DNA of 64,000 nt from Elymus sibiricus (taxonomy: Eukaryota; Streptophyta; Magnoliopsida; Poales; Poaceae). The stretch is from positions 303,516,166 through 303,580,165 of the forward strand of contig CM077666.1 of NCBI GenBank assembly GCA_039707655.1, written 5' to 3'. Positions 53,241 to 64,000 of this stretch are shown piece by piece. Both the position numbers and the translations under genes were made by a program. Under the pieces are notes generated by a model. That model was not told where the DNA came from, did not search any database, and was given only the letters and a program-made list of their open reading frames with translations. How positions within the stretch are numbered: position 1 is the first letter of the stretch; each line of letters opens with the position of its first letter.

Positions 53241-54540
53241 TACACAAATAACCATCATTCTTTTGAGTCTTTGGGCCTTCAAACTGTTAGCAGTAGTTGC
53301 ATATATATGTTGGCTTAGAGACTGATCCGTGTATTAGCAATATAGATGCATCAAACAGTCTTCGTAGGGAGCTAACAGGTAAACATATTTTTTTAGGTAG
53401 ACAAAATGAAGTACATAGAACATGTTGCCGCCTAGCCTATGATGGCAAGAACAATTTTATGCTTGGACCTTCCTAATTTTCAGGTCCAACACCTCTTCGT
53501 CTTACAAATAAGAGACTTTTGACTATACATTTACTTGTAAGCTGGAGCCATCTGTTGAGCTTACCACTGAAGATTCATAGACTGATGGCTGCATTTCACT
53601 TTCTATGACAGTGCTTCTCTACTTTGTCCATTTCAATACTTCGGGTATATATATCTTCCACATAATTCCAGTCTATTTTGTTTAGTAATCGGAAAAATAA
53701 CAAAGTCAAACATAACAAAAATAGAAACAACATCTCACCTGAAAATGTGGAATCCTGACTTGCTGTGGACATGGAAGAGAAGGAACAGAGTATAGTGGAA
53801 CTGACATGGTGTTCAGGGCACCGGGGCAATCGGCCGCCGTGTAGAGAAAAGTGTCGCAACCAGCGAGCTTGAACCCCGGCTGCAACATATCATTTCCCCA
53901 CGGAGTAATCAGTTAATCACCCTACTGAAGAAACAAATTCCAACAAAGCCTTTAAAAACACAAAATCTAACAAAATAGTAGAGGATAGGGACAGGGGAGG
54001 AAAGAGGAACCTGGAGATGAAACTGTGTTCTCTTTCTAATGTTCTTAAAACTAAGAAATTGCTAACTGTATCTAGTTGTATCAATGTTTATTCTTTGACC
54101 ACTAATGTGATTAAAACATGCATAGTTGTAGAAACAGGATCATAAAAGAGTGCCAACAAAGCGTCTCGATAGTTTGTGATAATGTATCACACTTAATAAT
54201 ACTGCCACTACAATTTACAAAAATCAAATCTTGCGACCAAGAATTCAATACAAAATCCTAATTCCCATGAATTCACCTCACAGTTAGTCCATTCAAGGAG
54301 ACCATATACACATAAGGTAAGGGCAACACAAGGTCAAAGTGATGAGCAGCTGACTCAAGGGCATAGCACATAGATCTTGACCTCCCAAACTCATGTCACG
54401 GTTCAATCTAATACAATAGAAATTGGTATCCAATAACATTGTCCAAGTAATCAAACAACTCACTACCACAACCTATATTGTTCGCCTACAACCTAAAAAC
54501 TCCCCACCATTAAAAAAATCATTAGGAGGATTGTTGTTTC
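53241..54540. other. Intergenic sequence with one exon-like block
   Basis: The only open block with splice-like borders is 53739-53879 on the minus strand: a GTTGCAG acceptor, 141 bp open in frame (PGFKLAGCDTFLYTAADC...), and a CAG/GTGAGA donor. No family is recognised. The remaining sequence is AT-rich. Confidence 0.35.
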
Positions 54541-54545
54541 TTTCG

Positions 54546-55497
54546 TGATGCGGAGTATCCTACGGTCATCCCCATGGACCTACTTTCGTCTTCCCAAGTG
54601 CCGAGTGGACCAATGACACGAGCACGTGCAAGAACTATCGAGACCGAGGTGACATCTCTCCTTAACGAGCTTCCGTATGATCCACGTGAGACATGGCTAC
54701 TACCTCAATCTAGAATGCTATGTGTGCTTAGGTACGAGGAAGACCACACCGGAGATGCTCGGAATGAAGACCAAGTCCCCAAGTACACGGACGAAGAAGC
54801 ACGACGAAGGAGACCGCTGAGTTCCTACAGCGGCCGAACATCCGGCGCCTGAAGACAGCAGCAACAGCACCAAGGCTACGTGGGAACGACTACAGGAGCC
54901 GAACATCCGGCAGCCCCCCTCCCCAGAAATCCGACCCGAGGCCACAGTACCTGGACCGAAGCCAGGCCGAACATCCGGCACCAGCCCTGGACATCCGGCC
55001 CGACGTGAGCCGCCGGACATCCGCCTCCCAGCCCGGACATCCGGCACCTGCGCGTGCCTAACCGGGCCAGCGGCCCATGTATCCCCTCTTTCCCCTTCTC
55101 ATCTCGTGGAACACTATATATAGACCCTCTCCTCCTCCTAGCTAGGGTTAGCAAAGTGATAGCTCATTAGAGATTGAGTTTTGCTCATCCACTACCTACT
55201 CCCATGGAGTTCAAGACCTCCATGTGAGATGATCCCCTAGTGGATTCAAGACCCCCTTGTGGGAAGATCCTTCTAGGATTCAAGACCTCTCCTTCAAGGA
55301 TTGGGATGAACTAGCTACCCTTGTTACCTTCTTGTGTTGGATTTGGACCCTTGTATCCTCTTATGTGTATGTGGATTTAGCACATGTGTGATTGGATTTG
55401 TGTCAATTGAGTATTTCCTTTGTGTTCTTCTCTCAATTTGCCCTTTCCCCCCTCCAAGTGTGAAAAGATCATCATATTAGGGTTCCACCCTACATCA
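54546..55497 (+). repeat. 5' LTR of element E
   Basis: 952 bp. TATATATA at 55115-55122 is the likely TATA box. A block with repeated ACATCCGGC words (near 54835, 54902, 54970, 54990, 55035) accounts for most of the 103-bp excess over the 3' LTR. Confidence 0.88.
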
Positions 55498-56885
55498 TCT
55501 TGGAATCAGAGCAAGGTTGATTCACACTTTGGAGTTTTTCCCCTCCACTTTCTAGCCTCAATTTTGTGTGTGTTTTTGCCCAAATTCGAAAATTCCCCAC
55601 AAAAATAGACATACCAATTGTTTTGTGATTTGTTGGTTTGATGATGTTTTGTTGATTTTGATCCATGGATTCGAAGTGTTGCAGGTGGATCTAGCTTCTC
55701 CACACCTTCCCCACCATTTCCATCCACAAAATTCCATGATTTTTGCCCCAAATTTTGTTTTCCCCAAGTTCATCCGCGGATCCCCAACCCGGACATCCGG
55801 CCCGACGCCGGGAAATCCGGCGCCTCGCAGCCAACATCTCCACCATCTCCATATTTTGCCAATTTTGACCGTTTTTCACCATTTCTTCCGCAAACCACCA
55901 CCGACTTCCGCAACCGACCGCAGTTTTGCCACGTTTGCCATTTGAGAATTTGAGTTCGCGGTTTCCGTTTCCTAACGTGTTTCGGCTACTTAGGAATGGT
56001 TCGTCGTCGACATCACCGCCACTCAACTTCGCCACGGACTCGACATCGACAACGACCACTTCATCATTTTGACACCACCACCGTAAGCAAGGACGGTAAC
56101 CTCGACGACATCATTGTACATTTCTCCCTTGCATTGTTAACCCCGAGCCCATTTTGCGTCACTTGCCTACCGAGACTAGCCATTGAGTATTGCCGAGCCA
56201 CGATACTTGTGCACTTTAGTGATACATATTCCGCATAGCTTTCATAGAGTGCATATATCCTCGTATCATCTCTTGTGTCATCAATTGTTCCCGCATATAC
56301 ATAATTGCTATCTTGGTTTGAGCATTTCGCATAGTGGCCATATCAAAAAAAAAAGAGAAAAGCTTTTAAGCAAAGAGAAAAAGAAAAACAACAAGCTTGT
56401 AAGCAATAGCCATAGCATCACGCCACATTGCATAGCATATTGATCATCTTGGATCATCGTGACCGAGTTCACCGGGAACCATACATACATAGCATAATCG
56501 GGATAGAAGTCGATACGTTTTGTCTCTCATAGGTTGTGCACAAGTTCGTATCCGCCCATTGAGCAATCGTGCTAGCGTCTCTCTAGAGTTGTGCAACACG
56601 AGCATTTTCCGTGGATTCCACATTTTGTGCTCATTCCTTGGTTGCACAACCACACTTATCTATCCGTGTGTGTGTTTCCGTGTGCCACTCATTGCTATTG
56701 GTCTACTTGTTTCACTTGCGAATTTGTAAATCTTTTTCAACATTATTGATATCTTGCTAACAATTGCATAAATTTTGTGCCACTATCCTAACCAAGCTAC
56801 TCCAAAAGCTTTACTTGTGTAGGTGTGAGATTGACACGATCCGGTACCAATTGTGCTACTTTTGTAATACCATATTGGGTGATCA
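55498..56885 (+). other. Leader of element E
   Basis: It begins with the primer-binding site (TTGGAATCAGAGCAAGG). Non-coding; two CATCCGG-type words near 55793 and 55816 repeat the LTR motif. Some C/T-rich and A-rich tracts occur. Confidence 0.55.
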
Positions 56886-57649
56886 GTGATCCATCTTCAA
56901 CATCAGATAAGGTACATTTGGTCTAGTTCGTTCCCTTCTTCCACTAACATTTTCTTGATAAGGTACATTTGGGTGATCAGTGATCCAAGCACTTCTTCCA
57001 ACCCACTCTTCGATGAACAAGAGGAACCGACCAACTACATCACCAATGTTCAACTCTTTGGCACTCAAAGAGCTTTGCATCAAGCGAATGAAGCTTTGGA
57101 CGACCGCATCGAACAACTTGCCACTGACTTGCGGCAATCCAAAGCAAGAACACGGGACTACCTCGACGACAAGCTTTCATCTCAAATGGAAGAGTTCCAT
57201 GCCATGATGGTCAACCGCGCTTCTTCCACATCGTCATCATCAAGAAGGCGCCACTCGAGCCGACACTCTTCGGACACGTCTTCGGATGCAAGTCTTCCAC
57301 GAGCTCGTTCGCATCGTCGCAAGACCATGAAGATCATCAAGCTTCACAAAATCCATTCCATGGCAATGGTTTGCAAGACCGCCTTCGAGAGTGCGAACGA
57401 CATCGTCGTCAAGAACAAGACGCCATGGACCAAGAGCAAGCTCCACACCGCCAACGCCAAGAAAACCAAGACGGCGACGCTCTAAGACACGAACAACAAC
57501 GTCATGAGGAACAAGCACTTGAATCTCAATGTGCTCTACGCGAAGCAACTCGCGCCGTCAACGAGCGCAACCGCCGAGTGCGTGAACAAGAAGAAGCCCT
57601 CAGATGAGAGCGACAAGAGGAAGCCGCGCGTCTTGAGGAGCACGAAGAA
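56886..57649 (+). pseudogene. Element E gag, N-terminal part, frameshifted
   Basis: It opens with a Ser-rich stretch and coiled-coil-like segments (ALHQANEALDDRIEQLATDL). A frameshift near 57330 leads into a very Glu/Gln/Arg-rich segment (QQRHEEQALESQ), and a stop follows EEALR at 57603. The segment joins the main gag frame at 57650. Composition matches the N-terminal arm of gag in such elements; function cannot be assigned more closely. Confidence 0.5.
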
Positions 57650-59836
57650 ATGAGGAACCAGGCAAGTATACAATGCCCTCAACGCCAAGTTAATCAAGCG
57701 GAGCACGAGGAGCAAGAGCTAGAAGACCCTCCTTCAAGACAAGAGTGGCATCGCCATCGCCATCAACACAATGAGGAGCAACGCTTTGGCAAGGTCAAGT
57801 TCAACATGCCTAAGTTCTCCGAAAGCAACGATCCCGAAGACTACTTCTCATGGGCATTGAAGGTCGACAAGATATTCCGTCTTCACAATTATGAAGAGGA
57901 AAAGAAGATTGCCATGGCATCCCTTGAGTTCCAAGACTATGTTCTCATTTGGTGGGAACAAGTCAGCGAGCGACGCCGAGAGAAGGGTGACCCACCCATC
58001 ACGACTTGGAATCAAATGAAGGATGTCATGAGAGCTCGTTTTGTTCCTACACACTATAGCCGTGATCTTTTCAAGAAGCTACAACTCCTCAAGCAAGGCA
58101 CAAAGTTGGTTGAAGAATACTACCAAGAGATGAAAATTGCCATGATTCGAGCCAACGTCAAGGAAGATGATGAACAAACTATGGAGCGTTTCGTGAATGG
58201 TCTTAACCATCTAATCAAGAAAATAGCGGATTTCCAACTGTACTCCAACCTCCTCGTGCTAGTGCATCAAGCAACCAAAGCGGAACGCCAAGTGCAAGAG
58301 GACTACAAGTACTCTTCCAAGACCTACGGTTCATATACTCAAGCTTCAACGACTATGACACCTTCTACAACGACTCGAGCTACACCCACTACCGGTGACA
58401 AGTCAAGCTCCAAGCAACCTTCGACATCTTCGAGTCCTCCTCCTTCAAGAACCTACAAGCCAAGAGCTTCATCATCAACTACTACCACGGATGCTACCGC
58501 CAAAACAAGTTCCATCCAATGTTTCACTTGTCAAGGCCGTGGACACAAGACATACCAATGCCCCACACGGCGCAGCATGATCTCCAATGATGACGACACC
58601 TATGACTCCATGAGCGAAGAAGAAATGGAAGCACTTGAGCACATGGACATGCATCGACAAGTGAATGAAGATGAAGACGCTCAAGTCTTTTGCGACAATG
58701 ATCCGAGCCCCACTCTTGTTGTCTCCAAGATCTTGACACTTCAACAACAACAAGACGATGACCAACGTTGCCACATCTTCCATACAAAGGCGAGCATCCA
58801 AGGACGTTCTGTAAAAGTCATCATCGACGGCGGAAGTTGCCACAACTTGGCAAGCGACGAGCTATGTTCCAAGCTACAATTGCCCAATAAGAAGCACCCT
58901 CGCCCCTACAAGGTCCAATGGTTACGCGACTCCGGCACCATTCAAGTGGAGCACACCGTTCAAGTGTCCTTCAAGATTGGCGCATACGAAGACATCTTGG
59001 AGTGCGATGTGGTTCCCATGTCCGTATGCCATCTCCTCTTAGGAAGACCTTGGCAATTCGACCGCGAAGTCATCCAAAATGGACGGGCCAATCACTATAG
59101 CTTCAAGATGAAGGGCAAGGAGTACGTGCTTCGACCCATGTCGCCAAGTCAAGTCATCACCGACAACCAAGCTTCAACCCATCATGGAGAGACTAGTGAG
59201 AGAGCGAACCACCACAAAGAGAGTGAGCGCCACAAGCCCAAATTGAGTGACTCCACGATGAGCGACAAGAAAGATTTAGTGCTTTTAGCCACCAAAAGAG
59301 ACATGAGGGATGCGAGTGAGAGCCCATTGAGTGTTCTTCACTTTGTACTTGTGTGCAAAGATGAAGCGGTGAGGACTAATACTTCACAACATCTACCTTT
59401 GGTGTTGTCTCATTTATTGCAGGAATTCGCGGACGTTTTCCCCGATGAGCTACCTCCGGTACTTCCTCCACTTCGCGGAATCGAACACTGCATCGACCTC
59501 ATCCCCGACGCACCTTTACCGAACAAGGCACCCTACCGCGTCAACCCCGACGAGACCAAAGAGATCCAAAGGCAAGTACAACATCTCATGGAAAATGGGT
59601 ATGTACGCGAGAGCTTAAGTCCATGTGCCATTCCGGTTATTCTTGTGCCTAAGAAAGATGGTAGTTATCGCATGTGTTCCGATTGCCGTCCCATTAATGC
59701 TATCCCCGTTAGATACCATCATCCCATTCCACGCCTTGATGACATGCTAGATGAACTTAGTGGAGCCACCGTTTTCTCCAAAATTGACCTTAAAAGTGGC
59801 TACTATCAAATTCGCATACAAGAGGGCGATGAATGA
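57650..59836 (+). pseudogene. Element E gag core, protease and start of RT
   Basis: A 728-residue open frame. It holds the capsid-like core (NMPKFSESNDPEDYFSWALK, ALIWWEQ-type motif YVLIWWEQ), a Ser/Thr-rich linker and a CX2CX4HX4C zinc knuckle (CFTCQGRGHKTYQC). The protease active-site segment is VIIDGGSCHNLAS, and RT begins with VPKKDGSYRMCSDCR and FSKIDLKSGYYQI. It ends at a TGA after EGDE where related proteins have Trp, a single G-to-A change. Confidence 0.82.
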
Positions 59837-60250
59837 AAAACGGCTTTCAAAACCAAGATTGGGTTATATGAATGGTTGGTCATGCCTATGGGCTTATCTC
59901 AAGCTCCTAGCACTTTTATGCGTGTGATGCACTATGTTCTTCGCAAATATATTGGTATTTGTGTTGTGGTCTATTTTGATGATATACTTGTGTTTAGTCA
60001 ATCTCTTGAAGATCATGTTGTACATCTTAGGGACGTCTTGCAAGTTCTTAGAAACGAGCGACTTTATGCGAACATGGAAAAATGCACTTTTGGTGTTGAT
60101 AAACTTGTTTTCTTGGGATTTGTAGTCTCCTCTAAGGGTGTTCAAGTTGATGAAGCTAAAATTGATGCTATTAAAACTTGGCCACAACCAACCAATTTGC
60201 TTCAAGTGCGTAGTTTCCTTGGCTTAGCCGAATTTATCGTCGATTTGTAA
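59837..60250 (+). pseudogene. Element E RT palm and thumb
   Basis: It continues from the stop in the same frame: [20 protein letters not shown], catalytic YFDDILVFS, thumb [18 protein letters not shown] one-base deletion near 60231, in FLGLAEF, shifts the frame to a stop at 60250. Confidence 0.8.
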
Positions 60251-61150
60251 AGGATTTTAGCACTATTGCATCACCATTGCACGCATTGAGTAAGAAGAAT
60301 GCACCATTTGTTTGGGGTCCTTCACAAGATGCCGCATTTCATGAGCTTAAAAACTTGCTTACACATGCTCCTTTACTTGCCTTACCCAATTTTGAGAAAA
60401 CTTTTGAAGTGCATTGCGGCGCAAGCGGTAATGGCATAGGTGGCGTGTTAATGCAAGAGAAGCGCCCAATTGCATACTTTAGTGAGAAACTTTCTGGAGC
60501 GCAGCTTAATTATCCCATCTATGACAAATAGTTATATGCTTTGGTGAGAGTCTTGCATGTTTGGGAGCATTATCTTCGACCACGCGAGTTTGTCATACAT
60601 ACCGATCACGAGACGCTTAAGTACCTTAAAGGTCAAACCAAGTTGAATAAAAGGCATGCCAAATGGAGTGAATTCATTGAGTCTTTTCCTTATGTCATTA
60701 AGTATATTAAGGGTAAAGAGAATGCAGTAGCGGATGCTCTTTCTCGCAAGTGCATGTTAGTTACTCAACTTGAATTGAATGTTATTGGATTTGAGCACAT
60801 TAAAGACTTGTATGCGCATGATGTTTCATTTGCGATTCCTTATGCCAAATGCCTAACTCACACTTCTTGGGAGCGATACTATCTAAAGGATGGCTATCTT
60901 ATGCGAGCTAACAAACTTTGTATCCCCGAGACTTCTCTTCGTTTGTTGCTTTTGCAAGAGGCTCACGGTGGAGGACTTATGGGACACTTTGGACGAGGCA
61001 AGACATTCGCCACACTCTCCAAGAACTACTTTTGGCCAAAGATGTTTCGCGACGTCTCCCGCTACACCACTCGGTGCTCTACATGCCGCAAAGTTAAGTT
61101 TAAAGCTCAATCTCATGGTCTATATATGCTACTTCCTATTCCGTATCAAC
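60229..61150 (+). pseudogene. Element E RNase H and integrase zinc finger
   Basis: Reads [18 protein letters not shown], then an RNase H with a damaged first site (FEVHCGASG, where Asp is expected for the Gly), IAYFSEKLSG and a TAG at 60529-60531 after YDK. It then continues with [13 protein letters not shown] and ADALSRK, followed by the integrase finger [10 protein letters not shown] ... CSTCRKVK. The frame is lost near 61150. Confidence 0.78.
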
Positions 61151-61151
61151 C

Positions 61152-62046
61152 ATGGAAGACATTAGTATGGATTTTGTGCTTGGTTTGCCTCAAACTCAAA
61201 ACGACAAAGATTCGGTATTTGTCGTTGTGGACCGTTTCTCTAAGATGGCACATTTTATCCCATGCAACAAGATAGACGATGCTTCACATGTTGCGAATCT
61301 CTTTTGTAGGGAAATTTTGAGATTGCATGGAGTGCCCAAGACAATTGTATCAGACCGCGACGTCAAGTTCCTTAGCTACTTTTGGAAGACACCTTGCGCC
61401 AAGCTCGGAATCAAGCTACTATTCTCTTTGGCATATCATCCAGAAACCAACGGCCAAATGGAGGTCACCAATCGGACGCTATCCACACTCCTCCGCGTGT
61501 TGATCAAGAGGAACATCATGGAGCGGGAGGAATGTTTTCCTATCGTCGAGTACGCCTACAATCGAGCAAGACATTCTACAAACGGCAAGTCCCCCTTCGA
61601 GGTCGTCTATGGCTTCAACCCGTTGTCCCCATTGGACATTCTACCGCTACCACTACAAGAGCGCATCAACATGGACGCGAGCGCACGAGCAACATACCTC
61701 AAGAAGGTACATGAAGATACAAGGCACATGATCGAGCGCCAAGTACAATCCCTCGCGACAAAGCTCAACCTCAACAAACACCCCATGGTGTTCAACCCTA
61801 AAGATCTTGTGTGGCTACACCTACACAAAGAACGCTTCCCCAACGAACGCAAGTCCAAGCTTCTACCTCGAGCCTATGGACCTTTCAAGGTGCTAGCACG
61901 CTACAACAACAATGCCTACAAGATTGACCTTCCACGTGACAAGTACAACGTGAGCAACATCTTCAATGTCAACGACCTATCTCCCTTCCATGGTGATGAG
62001 GGTTTCGATCCGAGGACGGATCTTTCCCAAGGGGGGGGGGGGGAGA
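61152..62046 (+). pseudogene. Element E integrase core and C-terminal domain
   Basis: Open in one frame from [13 protein letters not shown], with catalytic D (MDFV), D (IVSDRD) and E (NGQMEVTNR). The C-terminal region (PFEVVYGFNPLSP, RAYGPFKVLARYNNNAYKI, FNVNDLSPFHGD) ends just before the G run of the polypurine tract. The frame runs into the 3' LTR. All three catalytic residues remain, but it is separated from RNase H by a frameshift. Confidence 0.82.
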
Positions 62047-62895
62047 TGATGCGGAGCATCCTACGGTCATCCCCATGGACCTACCTTCGTCTCCCCAAGT
62101 GCCGAGTGGACCGATGACACGAGCACGTGCAAGAACTATCGAGACCGAGGTGACATCTCTCCTTAACGAGCTTCCGTGTGATCCATGTGAGACATGGCTA
62201 CTACCTTAATCCGGAATGCTATGTGTGCTTAGGTACGAGGAAGACCACACCGGAGATGCTCGGAATGAAGACCAAGTCCCCAAGTACACGGCCGAAGAAG
62301 CACGACGAAGGAGACCGCTGAGTTCCTACAGCGGCCAGGCATCCGGCCCGACCAGCCCCCCCCCCAGAAACCCAGCCCGAGGCCACAGTACCTGATCCGA
62401 AGCCAGGCCGGACATCCGGCCCGACGTGAGCCGCCGCACATCCGGCACCTGCGCATGCCTAACCGGGCCAGAGGCCCATGTATCCCCTCTTTCCCCCTCT
62501 CATCTCGTGGAACACTGTATATAGACCCTCTCCTCCTCCTAGCTAGGGCTAGCAAAGTGATAGCTCATTAGAGATTGAGTTTTGCTCATCCACTACCTAC
62601 TCCCATGGAGTTCAAGACCTCCATGTGAGATGATCCCCTAGTGGATTCAAGACCCCCTTGTGGGAAGATCCTTCTAGGATTCAAGACCTCTCTCCTTCAA
62701 GGATTGGGATGAACTAGCTACCCTTGTTACCTTCTTGTGTTGGATTTGGACCATCCTCTTATGTGTATGTGGATTTAGCACATGTGTGATTGGATTTGTG
62801 TCAATTAAGTGTTTCCTTTGTGTTCTTCTCTCAATTTTCCCTTTTCCCCCTCCAAGTGTGAAAAGATCATCATATTAGGGTTCCACCCTACATCA
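62047..62895 (+). repeat. 3' LTR of element E
   Basis: 849 bp, preceded by the G-run polypurine tract. It has fewer CATCCGG words (near 62338, 62412, 62435) than the 5' LTR. Confidence 0.88.
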
Positions 62896-62984
62896 TCTCG
62901 CATACATTCGAGATAACTCACTCGTGCATATAACAGTATAAAACAGGTAATACTGGCTTCCCCCAATGTTCAGAATCAACTCCA

Positions 62985-63923
62985 GCATTCTCTACAAAAA
63001 AACACTTCCGTGATGATACGTGTTTGTCACAGTAGGTCACGTTTTCTGTCATGCATGTACATCCGTGACGATTTTATGACAGAATCAAGATAGTCATACC
63101 TGTGCTGTCGTAGAAGTGTTCCATGACAATACTCAAATTATCATCACAGAAGTGTCCACTTCCATGACGATAAATGGTGTGTCATGGAAGTGTTTTCGTC
63201 AAGGCTAACCGACACGTGGCATCCACCGTAACGGGTCGCCGTTAAGCTATCGGGTTTTGGTTTGGATCCGACAACCCGTTAACAGCCCCGACCAATGGCG
63301 ATTTTCCACGTGTAAAATTCTCATTGGCCAAAGGAACCACGTGTCAGCTAGGCGTTAGGACAGATGTCATCCATTCAATGGACGAGAGGCGCCTATGATA
63401 CGTCGACACGTGGCATGGCCCAACAGCGGTCCATTTAGGTCAAAAAGGCCGGCCCGTTTGACTTGGTCAAAAGTTAGCGGGCCGGCCCATGGAAAGCCTG
63501 TTAACGGCCTGTTCGCATATAGCCCATTTATGGCCCGATAACTCACGGCCCGTTATGACCTTTCCGAATTAGGCCCAGTAGCGTCATGTGGGCCGTCCAA
63601 TATGATTCCAGCCCGTTGTCACTTTCGGCCCATGTATGGCCCTTGACGTCTTTCGGCCCATTAGAGGCCTTTTGTATCTCTGGGCCCTTTAACGGTCTGT
63701 GGTGATTGTGGCCCATAATGAACTGTAAATTGCTTTGGACCCATTAACGGACCATGATTCAGTTGGGCCATTTCCAGCCCGTGTTAACTTTCGGCCTTCT
63801 AAGAGCCCGTAAACTCTTGGGCTCATTTTTGTCCCACAATTACTTATGGTCCGTTACTGGCCTGTTCCGCAATGGGCCAAATTCAGCTCGTGGTTACAAT
63901 CGGCCCGTTTGTGGCCCGTTAAC
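62985..63923. mobile_element. DNA-transposon-like terminal region, class uncertain
   Basis: Short inverted words CACTTCC(G/A)TGA and TCATGGAAGTG recur at 63005-63195. They are followed by a long stretch with GGCCCGTT/AACGGCC words every 30-60 bp (63440-63920). This is typical of terminal regions of large CACTA or Mutator elements in wheat. No terminus with a target duplication was identified, and the right part is cut off by an LTR at 63924. Confidence 0.4.
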
Positions 63924-64000
63924 TGATACGTCTCCAATGTATCTATAATTTTTGATTGTTCCATGCTATTATATTATCAATCTTGGATCTTTTATATGCA
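63924..64000 (+). mobile_element. Start of another TGATACGTCTCC LTR, cut by the window edge
   Basis: 77 bp nearly identical to the start of the solo LTR at 4188. The 5-bp sequence before it is ttaac. Whether it is a solo LTR or a full element cannot be seen. Confidence 0.75.

Larger units (their letters stand above)
54546..62895 (+). mobile_element. Ty3-gypsy retrotransposon E, degenerate
   Basis: LTRs at 54546-55497 and 62047-62895 both start TGATGCGGAG and end CCTACATCA. Flanks are tttcg (54541-54545) and tctcg (62896-62900), a duplication with one mismatch. The primer-binding site TGGAATCAGAGC (usual form TGGTATCAGAGC, initiator-Met tRNA) is at 55501, and the polypurine tract before the 3' LTR is a run of about 13 G (62031-62043). 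Gag-pol on the plus strand has the gypsy order and several breaks. No chromodomain was recognised. Confidence 0.88.

Noticed and set aside
56886..57137. Minus-strand frame opposite gag of element E
   Set aside because: No support; the plus strand fits gag composition and position.
1..64000. tRNA, rRNA or organelle-derived insertions
   Set aside because: No cloverleaf-like, rRNA or plastid/mitochondrial sequence was recognised by reading; a tRNAscan or organelle search would be needed to exclude small ones.

Overview
The window is a piece of a large grass genome, almost certainly wheat or a close relative (Triticum/Aegilops group). The basis is the repeat content: nested Ty3-gypsy LTR retrotransposons, CACTA DNA transposons, a long Triticeae-type LTR starting TGATACGTCTCC, Stowaway-type MITE ends and an L1-type LINE with an RNase H domain. 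No database could be searched, so family names are kept at class level. The only convincing host gene is a six-exon, minus-strand gene for a 213-residue SAM-domain protein at 47334-50596. All six exons have canonical splice sites and an unbroken frame.

Layout from left to right. 1-3849: right part of a CACTA transposon with a decayed Transposase_24-like gene on the minus strand. 3850-6037: old LTR-like sequence split by a clean solo LTR (4188-5754, target duplication accct). 6099-21748: gypsy element A on the minus strand (target duplication gcgtc), whose 5' LTR is split by a second, non-coding LTR element B (15435-20985, target duplication gttac). 21754-27350: mostly unrecognised. About 27366-29796: 5'-truncated LINE on the minus strand. 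29845-44817: a retroposon with a 12-bp target duplication, carrying gypsy element C (30181-43836, minus strand). 44830-47333: an orphan promoter-like block and a long foldback. 47334-50596: the SAM-domain gene. 52376-53228: a second poly(A) retroposon with a 12-bp target duplication. 54546-62895: degenerate gypsy element E on the plus strand. 62985-63923: DNA-transposon-like sequence, cut by another copy of the TGATACGTCTCC LTR at 63924.

The most interesting pattern is shared by elements A and C. Each has, besides gag-pol on the minus strand, an extra gene on the opposite strand just inside the 3' LTR, with its own TATA box. In A this gene encodes an intact 206-residue protein with a B3-type DNA-binding domain. 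In C it is a multi-exon gene with a domain of the plant 'putative gypsy type transposon' family (Transposase_28) and coiled coils, now broken. Each element is also saturated over coding and non-coding parts with its own short word: CTCGCGAG in A, CCGAGTG/CACTCGG in C, CCGGGTC in the non-coding element B. This resembles the Arabidopsis VANDAL21/VANC21 anti-silencing system, in which a transposon-encoded protein recognises a short motif accumulated in its own family. The link is inference. The antisense genes, the B3 fold and the word enrichment are visible in the sequence.

LTR comparisons by eye agree with the nesting: roughly 48 differences in about 870 bp for A, 12 in 630 bp for B (inserted in A) and 14 in 575 bp plus one indel for C.
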